This document shows positions 12,054 through 22,363 of a stretch of 64,000 nucleotides of DNA, one piece after another. The number at the start of each line of letters is the position of its first letter. Position 1 is the stretch's first letter. Below the pieces are notes generated by a model, which saw only the letters and a program-made list of their open reading frames with translations, had not been told where the DNA came from and made no database searches. The stretch comes from Steromphala cineraria. Lineage: Eukaryota; Mollusca; Gastropoda; Trochida; Trochidae. The translations under genes were made by a program, and so were the position numbers. Location of the stretch: NCBI GenBank assembly GCA_916613615.1, contig OU744730.1:30662815-30726814 (forward strand), given 5' to 3'.

Positions 12054-12233
12054 ATGGCTGATTACAAGGTAAAAAAACAATCACGGGTCGGACAAGTGTT
12101 CGAAGGTGAGAATTTGTTCGAATTACGCACTTTTCAAGTCACTCCCATAAACGTTCAACAAGGTGACAGCTCTAAGTACCCTTTGATAATTTATCTTCAG
12201 TACTGTATGTTTCTGAATCAACAGTTCATTTAA
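12054..12233 (+). CDS. Possible first exon downstream of the CpG promoter
   Basis: An ATG at 12054 (GAAATGGCTGATTAC) lies 130 bp after the promoter-like cluster. The frame runs 59 codons to a stop at 12233. A splice donor (AAG then GTAAAA) sits after codon 5 at 12069, so the true exon may be only MADYK followed by an intron. The protein matches nothing I recognise, and no downstream exon could be identified. It could equally be chance sequence inside a repeat, since the whole promoter region is bracketed by an inverted repeat. Confidence 0.3.
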   Translation: MADYKVKKQSRVGQVFEGENLFELRTFQVTPINVQQGDSSKYPLIIYLQYCMFLNQQFI

Positions 12234-12747
12234 GTTGATCGAGATCATTAATAGCAATCCTACACGTTGACATTTCGGCAATTTTCGAAATTTCGCCATA
12301 TTGTATACAAACTATGTTGGACGTCTTGTTGTGCAAAATACGGCGAAATATCCCACTTAGAAATAATAAAATATCAAAGACACTTGCATGCATTGAAATT
12401 TTGATAAATATAAGGTTTTCTGCATTTCCATTTCACTCATTGTGTTCCATATATGTATTTTGCTCCAACCCATAGATTGTATATTTATGTATAGCTTTCA
12501 TGCAAGCAGTAGGCTAAAATTACCTTTCAGGCATTTGATACTAACAAAACTTGAAAATATTCTTGCCTGTAAGATTAAACATGAAAAATATATCATGTTT
12601 ATTTCTAATATTTCAATTTTACAGTTCAATGGTTGTTGAGATACACGGCCCGGCTCGCCTGAGCTTGAGACTTGTCCCCTCAAATATTTCAACCAATCAC
12701 GTCGTAGGGGGCGGGGCTAAACTGCTCTCGACTGGATCGGTCTATTA

Positions 12748-13277
12748 ACGGAGGGTGTAGAGATTATACTGATTGGTTAAAGTAGACACATTCTTTGAAG
12801 TGGTATTAACCTTATATTTGATCGGGACACTTACATAAGATTTTTTTTAATCGATGTTGTGTACCTTTTAACATTCACATACTTTTCACAGTTGGTGTAA
12901 TTCATTTTCACACTTGAAAGAGTTAACATAGAGATACTTAAATAAAAAATAAATAAAAAAATATGAGAGTAAGTCTATAGTTAATTTTCTCTACACAAGT
13001 GAGTGAGTGAGTATTTGCTTAACACCACTTGGATAATATTATTCCCATTTGTGGTGAAATATTTTTTTCCAAAGACTTCCATGTTATCTTCTTTAAAACA
13101 TTAATTTACACCCTATGGATAAAACATAGTGATTAATATTGATGAGTATAAATTTACATTATCATCTAAATTTTAATAGCATGCTAATTAACGCAGGAAA
13201 TTGAACCCTCCACGAAACATTTACATCAACAAGCAATATCAATGAATAGTAAATTATTCACATTGAAAACATATTTA
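12748..13277. other. Gene-free stretch with a (GTGA)n SINE-like piece
   Basis: AT-rich. About 12998-13075 has GTGAGTGAGTGAGT followed by TTGCTTAACACCAC, resembling an inverted molluscan SINE tail and comparable with the (CTCA)n tail at 26031. Nothing else is recognised. Confidence 0.45.
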
Positions 13278-13304
13278 TCAATAATTGTATATATTTATAC
13301 TTAC

Positions 13305-13547
13305 TTTCAATGAAGGGAATAACTTCGGATCAAGTTCTATCCTATCGGTCGATCCTAGTAAATGAATGATTGTAACTTTGTGGTATGTATCTCCATGGAT
13401 ATGTTCATATATACCCCCACCAAGCCGACGACATCTTAATACTTGTCCCCCATGACAATTTTGAACTATGGGGGTACCCACTCCTTCATTTATCATCAAT
13501 ACTACAATTGTAAGCAGGACCCACATTAATATCCTTCTCATTATCAT
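13305..13547 (-). CDS. First exon of a secreted or surface LRR-like protein
   Basis: The ATG at 13547 opens 81 codons that end in phase 0 at a strong donor (GAAA then GTAAGTA, GT at 13304-13303). Residues 1-24 form a clear signal peptide: MIMRR, a hydrophobic stretch LMWVLLTIVVLMI, and probable cleavage near GVG. The mature part has two cysteines (about 31 and 39) and then VTIIHLLGSTDRIELDPKLFPSLK-like sequence at 58-81. That fits the leucine-rich repeat pattern L-x-x-x-x-x-I-x-x-L with the phenylalanine/leucine spacing of an N-terminal cap plus first repeat. Later exons would lie to the left but none was recognised before 12.7 kb, so the gene may have long introns or be a fragment. LRR membership is inferred from a single repeat. 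Confidence 0.55.
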
Positions 13548-14060
13548 GATGCCCGATAGAAAAGTGATAAAAGCGCGGACTAAAATAAAGCGCGTAAATA
13601 TTCTGCACGAGACTCACGCGCAATGTGATAATATTTTTAGCGGCTGGTTGTCATTTAAATATCACCCTTACGACCTATAGATCAATAGATCAACATGTTT
13701 CATTGTCTACCTATCCTAGTTAAGGAATGACAAACCCTTATTATCAAACAAATTACCTTGAAAATTACATACAATTAACACAATATCATGAATGTCACTA
13801 AACATTTCATAAAGAAAATAAGATGAATAAAGTATCTAAGATCTATGTTGAACATTATATTGTTGTCAAAACAGTAAGTATTGTCTTGTCAGTTAAGTTA
13901 TGAATAAGTCAGCTAAACCCTTTATTGAAATATGATTTCATGTGAAGCGAAGGTAAATAAAGATCTAAATTAATTTTACCTCTTATATTAATTTTTTCGG
14001 TGACACAGCCTAAAATGATTTATCATATAGATTATTGATCTATCAGTTAAAGCGTATTCA
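13548..14060. other. Upstream region of the minus-strand exon, then empty
   Basis: Next to the exon lie GCGC-containing sequence and AT-rich TTTATTTTAG/CTTTTATC runs (minus strand) that could hold its promoter, but no convincing core motif. 13690-14060 shows nothing. Confidence 0.4.
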
Positions 14061-14553
14061 TTAAAGAGACACAGAGTACATGTATGTTGATAGGATCACA
14101 TATGTCAAATTTTGAAATCAATGTTTTTATATCGGGAACCACTAACTGTTACTGAGAATAACAAGTGAAAGGTCAATCAGTACATTAGAGCGAAAATACG
14201 GCCATTCAAAGTCGGGATTTTGATCGAAAACCGGACAATGTGGTTTGAGGGGCGCGAGCAAATTCGCCAAACGTAATTTTGAAACCTTGTCAAGCTGACA
14301 GGAAGATATATTCGATTCGATAGTGTTTATTAGGTATTGTAACTAATAGGTAGATGCATAATTTCGAATATTAAACGTATTTGAGATGTTTTCTTGATTT
14401 TTCCATAAAATCAAGCATTTTAGAGATATTATGCAAAAATGGATATATTTGGAAGTCCAGTGATGAGATATGAACTTCAATCAGCATATTAGATATATTG
14501 TAGCTTATCAAAACCAAATAAAATTTTAAGAAATATACTCTGTGTCACTTTAA
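14061..14553. mobile_element. TTAA-flanked MITE, 493 bp
   Basis: Ends are TTAAAGAGACACAGAGTA (14061-14078) and its inverted partner (14536-14553), with one mismatch in 18 bp. TTAA sits at both outer ends, consistent with a TTAA target site as used by piggyBac-type elements. No coding sequence inside. The superfamily is inferred from the TTAA ends only. Confidence 0.75.
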
Positions 14554-14862
14554 CACATCTTCGTGTGTGGTGAGATGACCAACGTGAAGCTCACACATTG
14601 TTAACATACATTTGCATACATTTGCAAAATTCCTGACGATGTAGATAACATTACAATTTTGTATACAATTTGAAGATCATGAAAGTATATGTTAATACAA
14701 AATCAATGGTAAACTATGTGTTTGAAATCATGATATCAATATATTATCTAAATATTGATTATTAATAAATGGATGTTAAAACACATTTCCTCATACGTGT
14801 ACACTGAAACAGACTATAGTGCATGTATGTCGGTTCATAGGGTGTCGCACATTTAAGGTAGA
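14554..14862. other. Gene-free stretch
   Basis: AT-rich sequence with no recognised signals. Confidence 0.6.
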
Positions 14863-15215
14863 GGTACATTTACCTTGTAATCTATATTTTTTTAAATGTG
14901 GGCCCACATATTTAAGACCTATATACAGAGGAAGACAGGTGGGCCCACATTTGAGGGAAAGGTACATTTACCATGTAATATATATATTTTTTAAATGTGG
15001 GCCCACATATTTAAGACCTATAGACAGAGGAAGACAGGTGGGCCCACATTTGAGGGAAAGGTACATTTACCTTGTAATATATTTTTTTTAAATGTGGGCC
15101 CACATAATTAAGACCTATATACAGAGGAAGACAGGTGGGCCCACATTTAAGGAAGAGGTACATTTACCTTGTAATATAAGTTTTTCAAATGTGGGCCCAC
15201 ATGAAAGAGAGAGGT
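14863..15215. repeat. Tandem repeat, about 98 bp, with nested palindromes
   Basis: Units begin GAGGTACATTTACC at about 14863, 14961, 15060, 15157 and, partially, 15213. Each full unit holds two GTGGGCCCAC palindromes (one as AAATGTGGGCCCACAT, the other as AGGTGGGCCCACATTT) about 40 bp apart, which are inverted partners of each other. Copies are nearly identical, pointing to recent expansion. Confidence 0.95.
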
Positions 15216-15496
15216 ACATTTATGAAAACGTGATGAAAACAATAAATCTCTAACCACAAGTAATCAAATGATACAAAGTAATTATACTAACAAGCCAAGA
15301 CGAATAATTTCAGCTGCCACATCCAATAAACAGCTGAAATTCATTTTTTTTAAACAGTATACGCCGCAAGTATCCGTGCGCGCGTGAATACGTAACTAAA
15401 TACTATAGCTTTGAGGAAGGGAACTCGTTTAGAGTTGCTTAATTTGGAGAAATCGAGCTTGCCACTGATAATACCGTATCGCCGGATGTCTTAACC

Positions 15497-15673
15497 ATGC
15501 AGTACAAGGTCCTGGAGGGGCAACTACAGCAACAGGCCCTGGATAGGACAAACGCACAGTTAGAGACACAGAGACTTTCACTCCAAGTTGAGCTGCTTCA
15601 GCGTATACTGTTACAACAACAGCCTGATGTAACTGACAATCCGGCGCAGTACCTCATGTCCTTGTTACGTTGA
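15497..15673 (+). pseudogene. Last exon of a Harbinger Myb-like partner protein (remnant)
   Basis: An open frame of 58 codons from 15497 encodes a glutamine-rich coiled coil (LEGQLQQQALDRTNAQLE, then VELLQRILLQQQ) ending LMSLLR-stop. This is the kind of C-terminal tail found on the Myb/SANT-like DNA-binding proteins encoded beside PIF/Harbinger transposases. ATGCAG just before TACAAG may be a 3' splice site rather than a start. The Myb domain itself was not found upstream, so the gene appears truncated. Its position, convergent with the HARBI1-like transposase at 16307-18321, supports the call. Confidence 0.55.
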
Positions 15674-16306
15674 TCAAATGTATATCAGTAACCATGAATG
15701 TGTTCTCTAAGTTATTTATACAACTGTTATTATTTTTACGTAAGTAAAGTAACATTACAAGTATTTATACATAATCAAATTAATAATTGTAATTATCAGT
15801 CATATTTGACCACTTATATTTATATTGCTGTGTTCAGTGATTGAACTGCTATGTTAATTTATTATCTTGTATTTTATAATTGTTATTATTGTCAACATTA
15901 TAACATGTGGTTATGAAATCCTCAAATAAATTTATTTACTTAATAAAAGTGAGTTATATTTTCATTTAATAAAATAACAAATGTGTTAATAACATTCATA
16001 CTTGTAACAAGTATTATGGTAGACTGACAGTCTAAGGGAGATTATTTACTCTTCTATCAATTACCTCCCTTTGACCATGAATTGCTACAGTGAATCTTTT
16101 GATGGTAAAAATAGATTCCAAACATTTTAGGTAATCTTGTGTGATTAGAAAATAATATATTAAACTAAAAGGAGATTGATGTTCAGATTATTCCTGTTCG
16201 CATCACAAACAGTTTAGGTAATATCTATACTTGATGAATTTTAATTGTCATATGGAAATCATAAATTCCCTATACAATTGTCTGAACAGAAAGTGTTTAG
16301 ATTTAC
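15674..16306. other. Intergenic part of the Harbinger element
   Basis: AT-rich sequence between the two convergent Harbinger genes. AATAAA at 15925-15930 could serve the plus-strand Myb-like gene. No other signal seen. Confidence 0.5.
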
Positions 16307-18321
16307 CTATTTAGCAAAGAAAGTGTTTGCTATATGATCTCGGATTGACTTCCCATCATTCCGTTGCCCTCTGTAATTGACGATAGGTGGTTGGTCCTGT
16401 CTCTCAGCGTCCTCAACTTCCAAAGCCTCATTGCGGAGGATGGCGATGTTGTGCAAAATCGCACATGTCATGATGATTTTGCAAACTTTTCCTGGCTTCA
16501 TGTGGATCTGTGAAACATTAAATATAATTGAGTCAGGAGAAATATGATATAATTTATTAAGTAAATATTATGTTTAAAGAACCAGGATTTCAAAATATTT
16601 TCTCAATATGGTATTAAATTATTTTTTAGAATTTTATATCATTCGTAGAAAATTATGAATTCGTATGTGTATTGAATTACAACAAACTTGGTGTGTAAGA
16701 AAATAAAACCTAATGGCTATGGTAACACTTCCCACACCATGTTTTGATTGACATTCAAAGATGTATATTTTAAATGTGTAAAAAAAATTCAATCAACCAA
16801 GTTAAAGATTCCATTATAGTATATTTAATCACCTCAGAGTGAAGAACATGAAATCTTCTTTTAAGCCTCCCAAAAGTTCTTTCAACAGTGACCCTTGTTC
16901 CACACAATTGGTCATTGAACCTCTGTTGCGGGTTTCCTTGTGGGTGGAGGTACGGTGTGAGAAGGTAGGGGCTGAAAACATAACTTAAGAATTATTAACT
17001 TAGAAAATATAGGGTTAATTGCGTTAACTTCATATGTCATGTTTACTACTTACAAATAGGTTGTAAAATTATTTGAAAAGTTTATGATAGATCAATGTGA
17101 GGATTTAAGTAACACATACCGGCATGGTCGTTTTTTGGGTATCCACTGTCTCCAAGGACAAATCCATCTGAGATCATGGTGTGATTGGTTTCCAAATGTT
17201 GCCTCAGATAGGATGTCCTGAAGATGTGGCTGTCATGGGTGGAGCCTGGCCAGCTGGCACACATGTTGGGGATTATTCCTGTTGGAACAAAATCATTCTT
17301 TGAAAATTTCTACATTTGATATAAAATGGAAAATTGTATTTACATATCTAACTCTCGATTACAATATAAATATTCAATATTTATTTATCAATGTATTAGG
17401 TACTGTACGTTTTGGAATAACTTCAATAACTAGGCCCCTATATAAATAATTATTTAATGTATCACATATCAGGCTATTAACTAAATTCAATATTCAAAAA
17501 TGAAATGAAATTAAACAATCTATATTTATTTAGATCGATATCAATCAGCATTACATTGAGATCGTTTGTTTGAGAGTAATGTAATGTTACAGCTACGCTA
17601 CTATTCTGATACAGACTATACCAAGGGAGCTCACTCTCGCCTCAAGTTGTCATATCTAGACAGGAAAGACAGTTTTCAATCATGTACAACGAAGTGGAAG
17701 ATTGGTTTTGTTATCCACACTTGAAACAAGTAAACATTGCAAGGAAGTTTATAATGTTAAAGAGTTGTTTTCATACCTTTGTCGTCACACACAGCCTGCA
17801 CATTTATACTATGCCACCCTTTTCGATTGACATACGCCGGTTCGTCTACTGTTGGGCCCTGAATCCTAATATGTGTTCCATCAATGCATCCCACCACATT
17901 GGGGAATCCTCCAACCTCAAAGAATCCCTTCTTTATTGTTTATTTTTCTTGGACGCTGGGCCACTTGAGGAATTCGTTTCTCCTCCTGACAAGAGCGTCA
18001 CACACTCCGTCCACGACTCTGGATACAGTGCTTTTATCAAGGCCAACGGTGTCTCACAACTTGAAGGAAACTACCGCTGACCAAGAACCTTAGAGTTACA
18101 AGTACCTGTGATTCCACACTGAGTGCATGACTTCTATTTGTAGGTCTCTTTAACTCATCTTCAACTAAAGAAATAATGTAATTGATTGAATCCCTCCTAA
18201 ATCTATACCTTTGGTGCAATTCTTCATCAGTGAAAGCAAACACAAAATTTATATACTCTCTTGGTTTTCTCAGATTCAATACATTCATAAATGCAGCATT
18301 AGGTTGAATCATGAACGCCAT
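16307..18321 (-). pseudogene. PIF/Harbinger (HARBI1-like) transposase, four exons, broken
   Basis: Exon 1 (18321-17777) carries the N-terminal region: FVFAFTDEELHQRYRFRRDS, then LKRPTNRSHALS, then GSFLQVV. It also has the first catalytic aspartate in GCIDGTHIR. Exon 2 (17278-17120) has WPGSTHDSHIFR and the second aspartate in LGDSGYP. Exon 3 (16971-16833) has the glutamate in VERTFGRLKRRF. Exon 4 (16507-16307) encodes the tail with CAILHNIA. Donors and acceptors are GT/AG and the exon 1-2 junction keeps frame. Exon 1 has a frameshift after GSFLQVV and a TAA after the SVQEK segment, and the exon 2-3 phase does not join cleanly in my reading, so the gene is inactive. The DDE triad itself is present. 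Activity would need the Myb-like partner, which is also truncated here. Confidence 0.85.
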
Positions 18322-18359
18322 GTTGGTTCCATGGAAGATCCAGTGCTAATGGTAACGTA

Positions 18360-18528
18360 AGTGCCCTAATGTACCCCCTACCCCTCCGTTAAAGTTAACA
18401 TTGCCTTAACGGGCTGTTAGTCTTAACGGGGCTTTAAACAACAGCTTTTCGTTAAATTAATTTAACGGACCGTTAAATAATAGTTAACGGTCAGTTAAAA
18501 TTTAACGGTCTTTTGAACAACCGGGCCC
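18360..18528. mobile_element. Harbinger terminal region with repeated TTAACGG sites
   Basis: Outside the transposase gene the sequence ends in GAACAACCGGGCCC (to 18528), a Harbinger-like terminus. The 150 bp before it holds at least seven copies of TTAACGG/CCGTTAA in both orientations, probably transposase-binding sites. The matching left terminus was not found near 15.3 kb, so the element seems truncated on that side. Confidence 0.6.
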
Positions 18529-18534
18529 AGATCT

Positions 18535-18800
18535 ATGTGAAAATGCCACTGACCATCCTTTTGAAAGGTTTTAGTTGTTTATGGTTTTCAATGTCTGCAA
18601 TGATTTGACCATTCATGGTTAGATTTGGTAATACCATTGCAATTCGTTTTCTTTATATTTCATATCATTTACAAAATCATTGATAAATACTAAGAACAAA
18701 AGGGGCCCTAACACAGACCCCTGAGGGACTCAAGCAAGTACAAATCTGTTTTCATGTTGAGAACCATTATTAAAGCTATACTGTATATGGATAGTTTGCA
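18535..18800 (-). pseudogene. Non-LTR reverse transcriptase fragment
   Basis: On the minus strand about 18735-18640 reads VPQGSVLGPLLFLVFINDF, the classic RT motif before the catalytic YADD. The sequence continues in another frame with LTMNGQIIADIENHKQL, which resembles a position well downstream of YADD, so the catalytic core has been deleted. It abuts the Harbinger end. The LINE clade is not determinable. Confidence 0.7.
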
Positions 18801-19354
18801 AACCTCGAGAGGAGTGAACCGTTCACGCCGTATTTTCACCTGGTTGTGTCTGTTACCAAAATCTTGACATATTTTATGAACATTGCAATTTAAAATATAT
18901 GTTTCTTGAAGATAGCATATGATGGGGAATGTTTAAGCGACACATCGATAGCACTCCACGCAGCAATAGCCGACGGTAGAAAGGAACGTTTATGCAATGT
19001 TTTTGTATGGCAAACAAGAATTTGTAAATTATTAGATGTGCGAGTACAGCGGTTTGAGATTTCGGACATTGCTGGTGGAACTAATGACGATAAGTATGAT
19101 GGTGTCTGCAGCTCGTCAAAAAGTCAATCAATGAATTACCAATTTGCATAGTTAGTAGCAATCAATAATCACTCCGTGACATTAGTCAGCAGTAAGTAAA
19201 AGTTCAGCCGATTTCGTTAGGTAGTTCACATTTCTGTATTACCAAATGTTTTAATTCTTTAAAACAACATAAGTTGCCTTAAGTAAAACTTCAAACGGGT
19301 TTTACTATAATAACAAATGTTGCTTTCCGGGTACGAAAAAGAATAACATAGTAG
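18801..19354. other. Gene-free stretch
   Basis: An 81-codon plus-strand frame at 18906-19151 starts from TTG rather than ATG and matches nothing I know. No other signal. Confidence 0.5.
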
Positions 19355-19423
19355 AACGGTTTTGTAAACAAACTCAGAACCTTGGCGAGCGACAGTTGGG
19401 GATATATTAACTAGGTCAAGTTT

Positions 19424-19454
<31 letters not shown>

Positions 19455-19645
19455 TCATTTTTTTAATGTCTCACTCGTTACATGATTGTAAAATATGAAA
19501 CGACCGATTTATGAGAGACAATAAAACAAAGAATATATGTACTAAAACATTAAAGATAAGATAAACATCTTATATATATGGGGGGAAAAACTAAAATTTA
19601 CCGGTATAGATTTTTAAAAGTTTTTAGAGAATCTGTCTCCACATA
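19355..19645 (+). repeat. Dispersed repeat, copy 1, interrupted by a (GACA)n tract
   Basis: AACGG, TTGTAAACA, ACTCAGAA and GAGTTTAGAGA-type blocks at 19355-19427 and TCTGTCTCCACA at about 19632 are shared in the same order and orientation with 21519-21640. In this copy about 190 bp including (GACA)n (19428-19453) separates the two blocks. Confidence 0.65.
19428..19453. repeat. (GACA)n microsatellite
   Basis: About six uninterrupted GACA units. Confidence 0.95.
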
Positions 19646-19919
19646 ACTAGTCTCTTAAAACCACCTCCCTCGCAGTTGGTATATTGTGGTGGGCGAACAT
19701 TTACAGAATAATAACACATTTCGAGACGGGATGATGGCATTTTCACGCCTCGAAATTATTTCTGAGCGGAAATGTATATTTCTGATGCAAGCTTTATTAT
19801 GTAAATGACCTTTAATCTCAGTACCGTTCGTTAAAATACAATGTTTAATGTACACTATTTCTATATCTTATGTCCTCTACAATTCATATTTAATTATTGA
19901 ATTTGTTTAAAATAAAATA

Positions 19920-20009
19920 ATAACCCGGTACCGAGGGGTTATGGAAAATTTCCTCGTGAGACGTAGCCCGACCAGAGCTTATTTCCATAACCCGAGGCAA
20001 TCGGGTTAT
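19920..20009. repeat. Short inverted repeat with AACCCG ends
   Basis: TAACCCGGTACCGAGG and CGAGGCAATCGGGTTA face each other, with inner arms GGGGTTATGG/CCATAACCC. Two GGGGTGTAAA motifs follow at about 20064 and 20148. Probably part of a dispersed repeat; family unknown. Confidence 0.55.
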
Positions 20010-20554
20010 CATTTGACTTGCACTCACGCGGAACACTGCTGCAGTGGATTCAACTAACTTCCCAAGGGGTGTAAAGGGTAAACACCAAAAGGAAGTTAGT
20101 TACGAGTTAAAACCCGTTGAAATAAGAAGGGATTTATAACCGCCCAAGGGGTGTAAAAACCACTATTCTCATGAGTTCATTCATAACCTTTGTTGTCAAT
20201 TGCAGATTTGCTGTGGCAATGCACGTTCAACTGCGAATTCAAGTGGAAAGAGCATCGTAAGCTCATTGTCTATAGCAGGTTTCCAAATGTACTAAACATA
20301 TGCAAATTTTGGGCAGTTTTACCTAAACAAAGGCAATATAAAATATATTGTAACACTACAGGCCTAGTTGGGAAAAACTTAGTTTTTTGACTAACTGTAA
20401 GAATTACATATACTATGCATATTTATTTTTTTAAAGAATTTGTTACTTCACCCAAATGAAAAAAAATACTGTCACAAAAGCTCAATGGTATCAAAGCAAA
20501 AACTTTCAAGAATCCTTGCTTGACAACCCTTTGAATATGAACGGATAAATCGAT

Positions 20555-20690
20555 GGAGTCCCTTTAATGCAATTCTTCCCCAATCTTTCTGCAATGCAAA
20601 TGGCCAGTCGTTGGTGTGTCTGAGGCATATTAAGACGTTGACGTACACGTTTAATTAATTCATGCCATTGATGTTTTATTTGGCTCAAAA
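20555..20690 (-). pseudogene. Degraded Tc1-like transposase C-terminal relic
   Basis: The minus strand reads IKHQWHELIKRVRQRLN and then MPQTHQRLA. This corresponds to the conserved Tc1/mariner segment I-E-H-x-W-(D)-x-L-x-R-R-V-R-Q-R followed by PQTLQQL. The catalytic glutamate position has become lysine (IKHQW for IEHxW), showing decay. Only about 45 codons are recognisable. Confidence 0.5.
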
Positions 20691-20699
20691 TGTAGTGTT

Positions 20700-21518
20700 T
20701 TAGAAGTCATAAACAACTTCTTTAAAAGGGCAGGTTAATGAGGCATCTGACGTTCTGCAAGTGAGTTCAAGTTATCATGCTCGAAACACTCTCTTGGTCG
20801 GTAAATAATCTGATGCAAGTAACGTTCATGGATGTTATAAACATTGTGGTATGCTTTACCATAGTCATAAACTAAAGTTTCTTAGGTTCAAGATCTTGAT
20901 TGTAAAACGCCACCTAATAAGATTGAGTTCTTTGAAGCCACCAAAAACTGAGGCGATACCTGGCCTTCATGGTCGAAAATAGAAGAAAATGTCACATTTA
21001 TATTGCTTTCATTTGTTTTTACACTCGACAAAAATTCTCAAAAACATCTATGCGTTTCTTTTTGGGAGAGTATATTTAAGTTGATATAGGAATAAAGAAA
21101 TAAACGCCAAAAAAAAATTTATTTCTATTTCCGAGGGTACAATAGTAATGTGACTTATATGATTTAGACCAAGTTGAGGGAAAAGCATTCGTATTAGAAA
21201 TAGCTATCCAATCCATGATGAAATATTATATACAATATATCCTAGACAAATTATTCTTGTGTCGACGAAGTTTCATGGTAAAATATAAACTATCATGAAA
21301 TGAACGTTAACTAGATAAAATTTATTTGTATAGAACGTGCTTGAATGCGGGAGGCATCCACCAAGCGCCTTGTTTCCTTTTGAAAACTATGTTGATTTAA
21401 CGTACCTAATTAGTAAACTCAGTCTTATTATTAGACTCAAACCTCTCTTCAGGATTATTTCCCGTATGTTTTTTTTAACATGAAGAGGCGAGATTTAAAC
21501 TGAATCACAAAGAATTAT
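20700..21518. other. Gene-free stretch
   Basis: No gene or clear repeat. A poly-A run with AAATAAACGCC lies near 21100. Confidence 0.5.
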
Positions 21519-21640
21519 AACGGTTCTGTAAACACACTCAGAATCTTAGCGAGCTATAGTTGGGGATAAATTATCTCGGTCGAGTTTAGAGATTTTAGCG
21601 ATGTTTTAGCGACTTGCTATATTCTGTCTCCACAAAACGT
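21519..21640 (+). repeat. Dispersed repeat, copy 2, without the GACA insertion
   Basis: Direct-orientation copy of the unit at 19355-19645: the ACTCAGAATCTTAGCGAGC and GAGTTTAGAGA blocks, then TCTGTCTCCACA. Confidence 0.65.
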
Positions 21641-21664
21641 ACATTTAAGTCCAAACTTATAAAT

Positions 21665-22363
21665 TTAAAGGGGCAGTAGCACGTTTTCGGGGGAATATAA
21701 GGTTATGTCAGGAAACTGAAAATTATTGGTTCCAATTGAAAGACATTGTATTTAATCGAAATGTAGCAGTAATAATTCAAATATATAACGTAAAGTTTAG
21801 CCATGCGATTTATTTTTCTTACACAAAATGAATAAAAGGTGTTCACACAAAATGGCCGCCAATTAATTTTATGTAAATCTTCATGCTTTGTCCTCTGACT
21901 ATGGATGATTGGCTTGTGTATGATATTTTTTACACTGTCAAAATACATTAAGCATTAACTTACAATAATCAATGAACAGTTTGAAATATAAAATTATCAA
22001 AAACGTGCTACTGCCCCTTTTTTTGATAATTTTATATTTTAAAATTTTCACTGATAATTGAAGGTTAATGTTAAATGTATTATGTTGACAGTGTCAAAAA
22101 TCTCATCACACAAGTCAATCATCCATAGTGAGAGGACAAAGTATGAAGATTCGCATAAAATCCATTGGCGGCCATTTTTTGTTAACACCTTTAATTCAAT
22201 TTGTGTAAGAAAAAGGAATCGCATAGCTAAAATTTATGTTATATATTTGAATTATTACTGTTCAATTTAGTTTAAATACAATGTCTTTCAATTGGAACCA
22301 TTTATTTTCATTTTCCTGACATCACCTTATTTTCTCCCTAAAAACGTGCTACTGCCCCTTTAA
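21665..22363. mobile_element. Fold-back TTAA MITE, 699 bp, arms of about 330 bp
   Basis: The outer ends are TTAAAGGGGCAGTAGCACG and its inverse, with TTAA at 21665-21668 and 22360-22363. The left half (21665-22000) is repeated inverted in the right half (22020-22363) at roughly 85% identity by eye, including internal landmarks GGTTCCAATTGAAAGACATT and AATGGCCGCCAAT. A third copy of the terminal sequence (CGTGCTACTGCCCC) lies at the centre, 22003-22016. A transcript would fold into one long hairpin. No coding sequence. Confidence 0.85.

Larger units (their letters stand above)
11796..12747. repeat. Segment bracketed by a perfect 18 bp inverted repeat
   Basis: TAATAGACCGATCCAGTC at 11796-11813 is matched exactly in inverted orientation at 12730-12747. 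The enclosed 952 bp has a CCAAT box and other promoter motifs near the left end, and a CCAAT box (12693-12697) plus a GC box GGGGGCGGGGC (12707-12717) near the right end. No target duplication was seen, so this may be an old mobile element or paired regulatory elements. Confidence 0.6.

Noticed and set aside
14819..15091. 90-codon plus-strand frame
   Set aside because: Consists of the 98 bp tandem repeat and disappears in its last unit.
18906..19151. 81-codon frame with a plausible composition
   Set aside because: Non-ATG start, no homology recognised and no splice or promoter signals; kept only as a remark.
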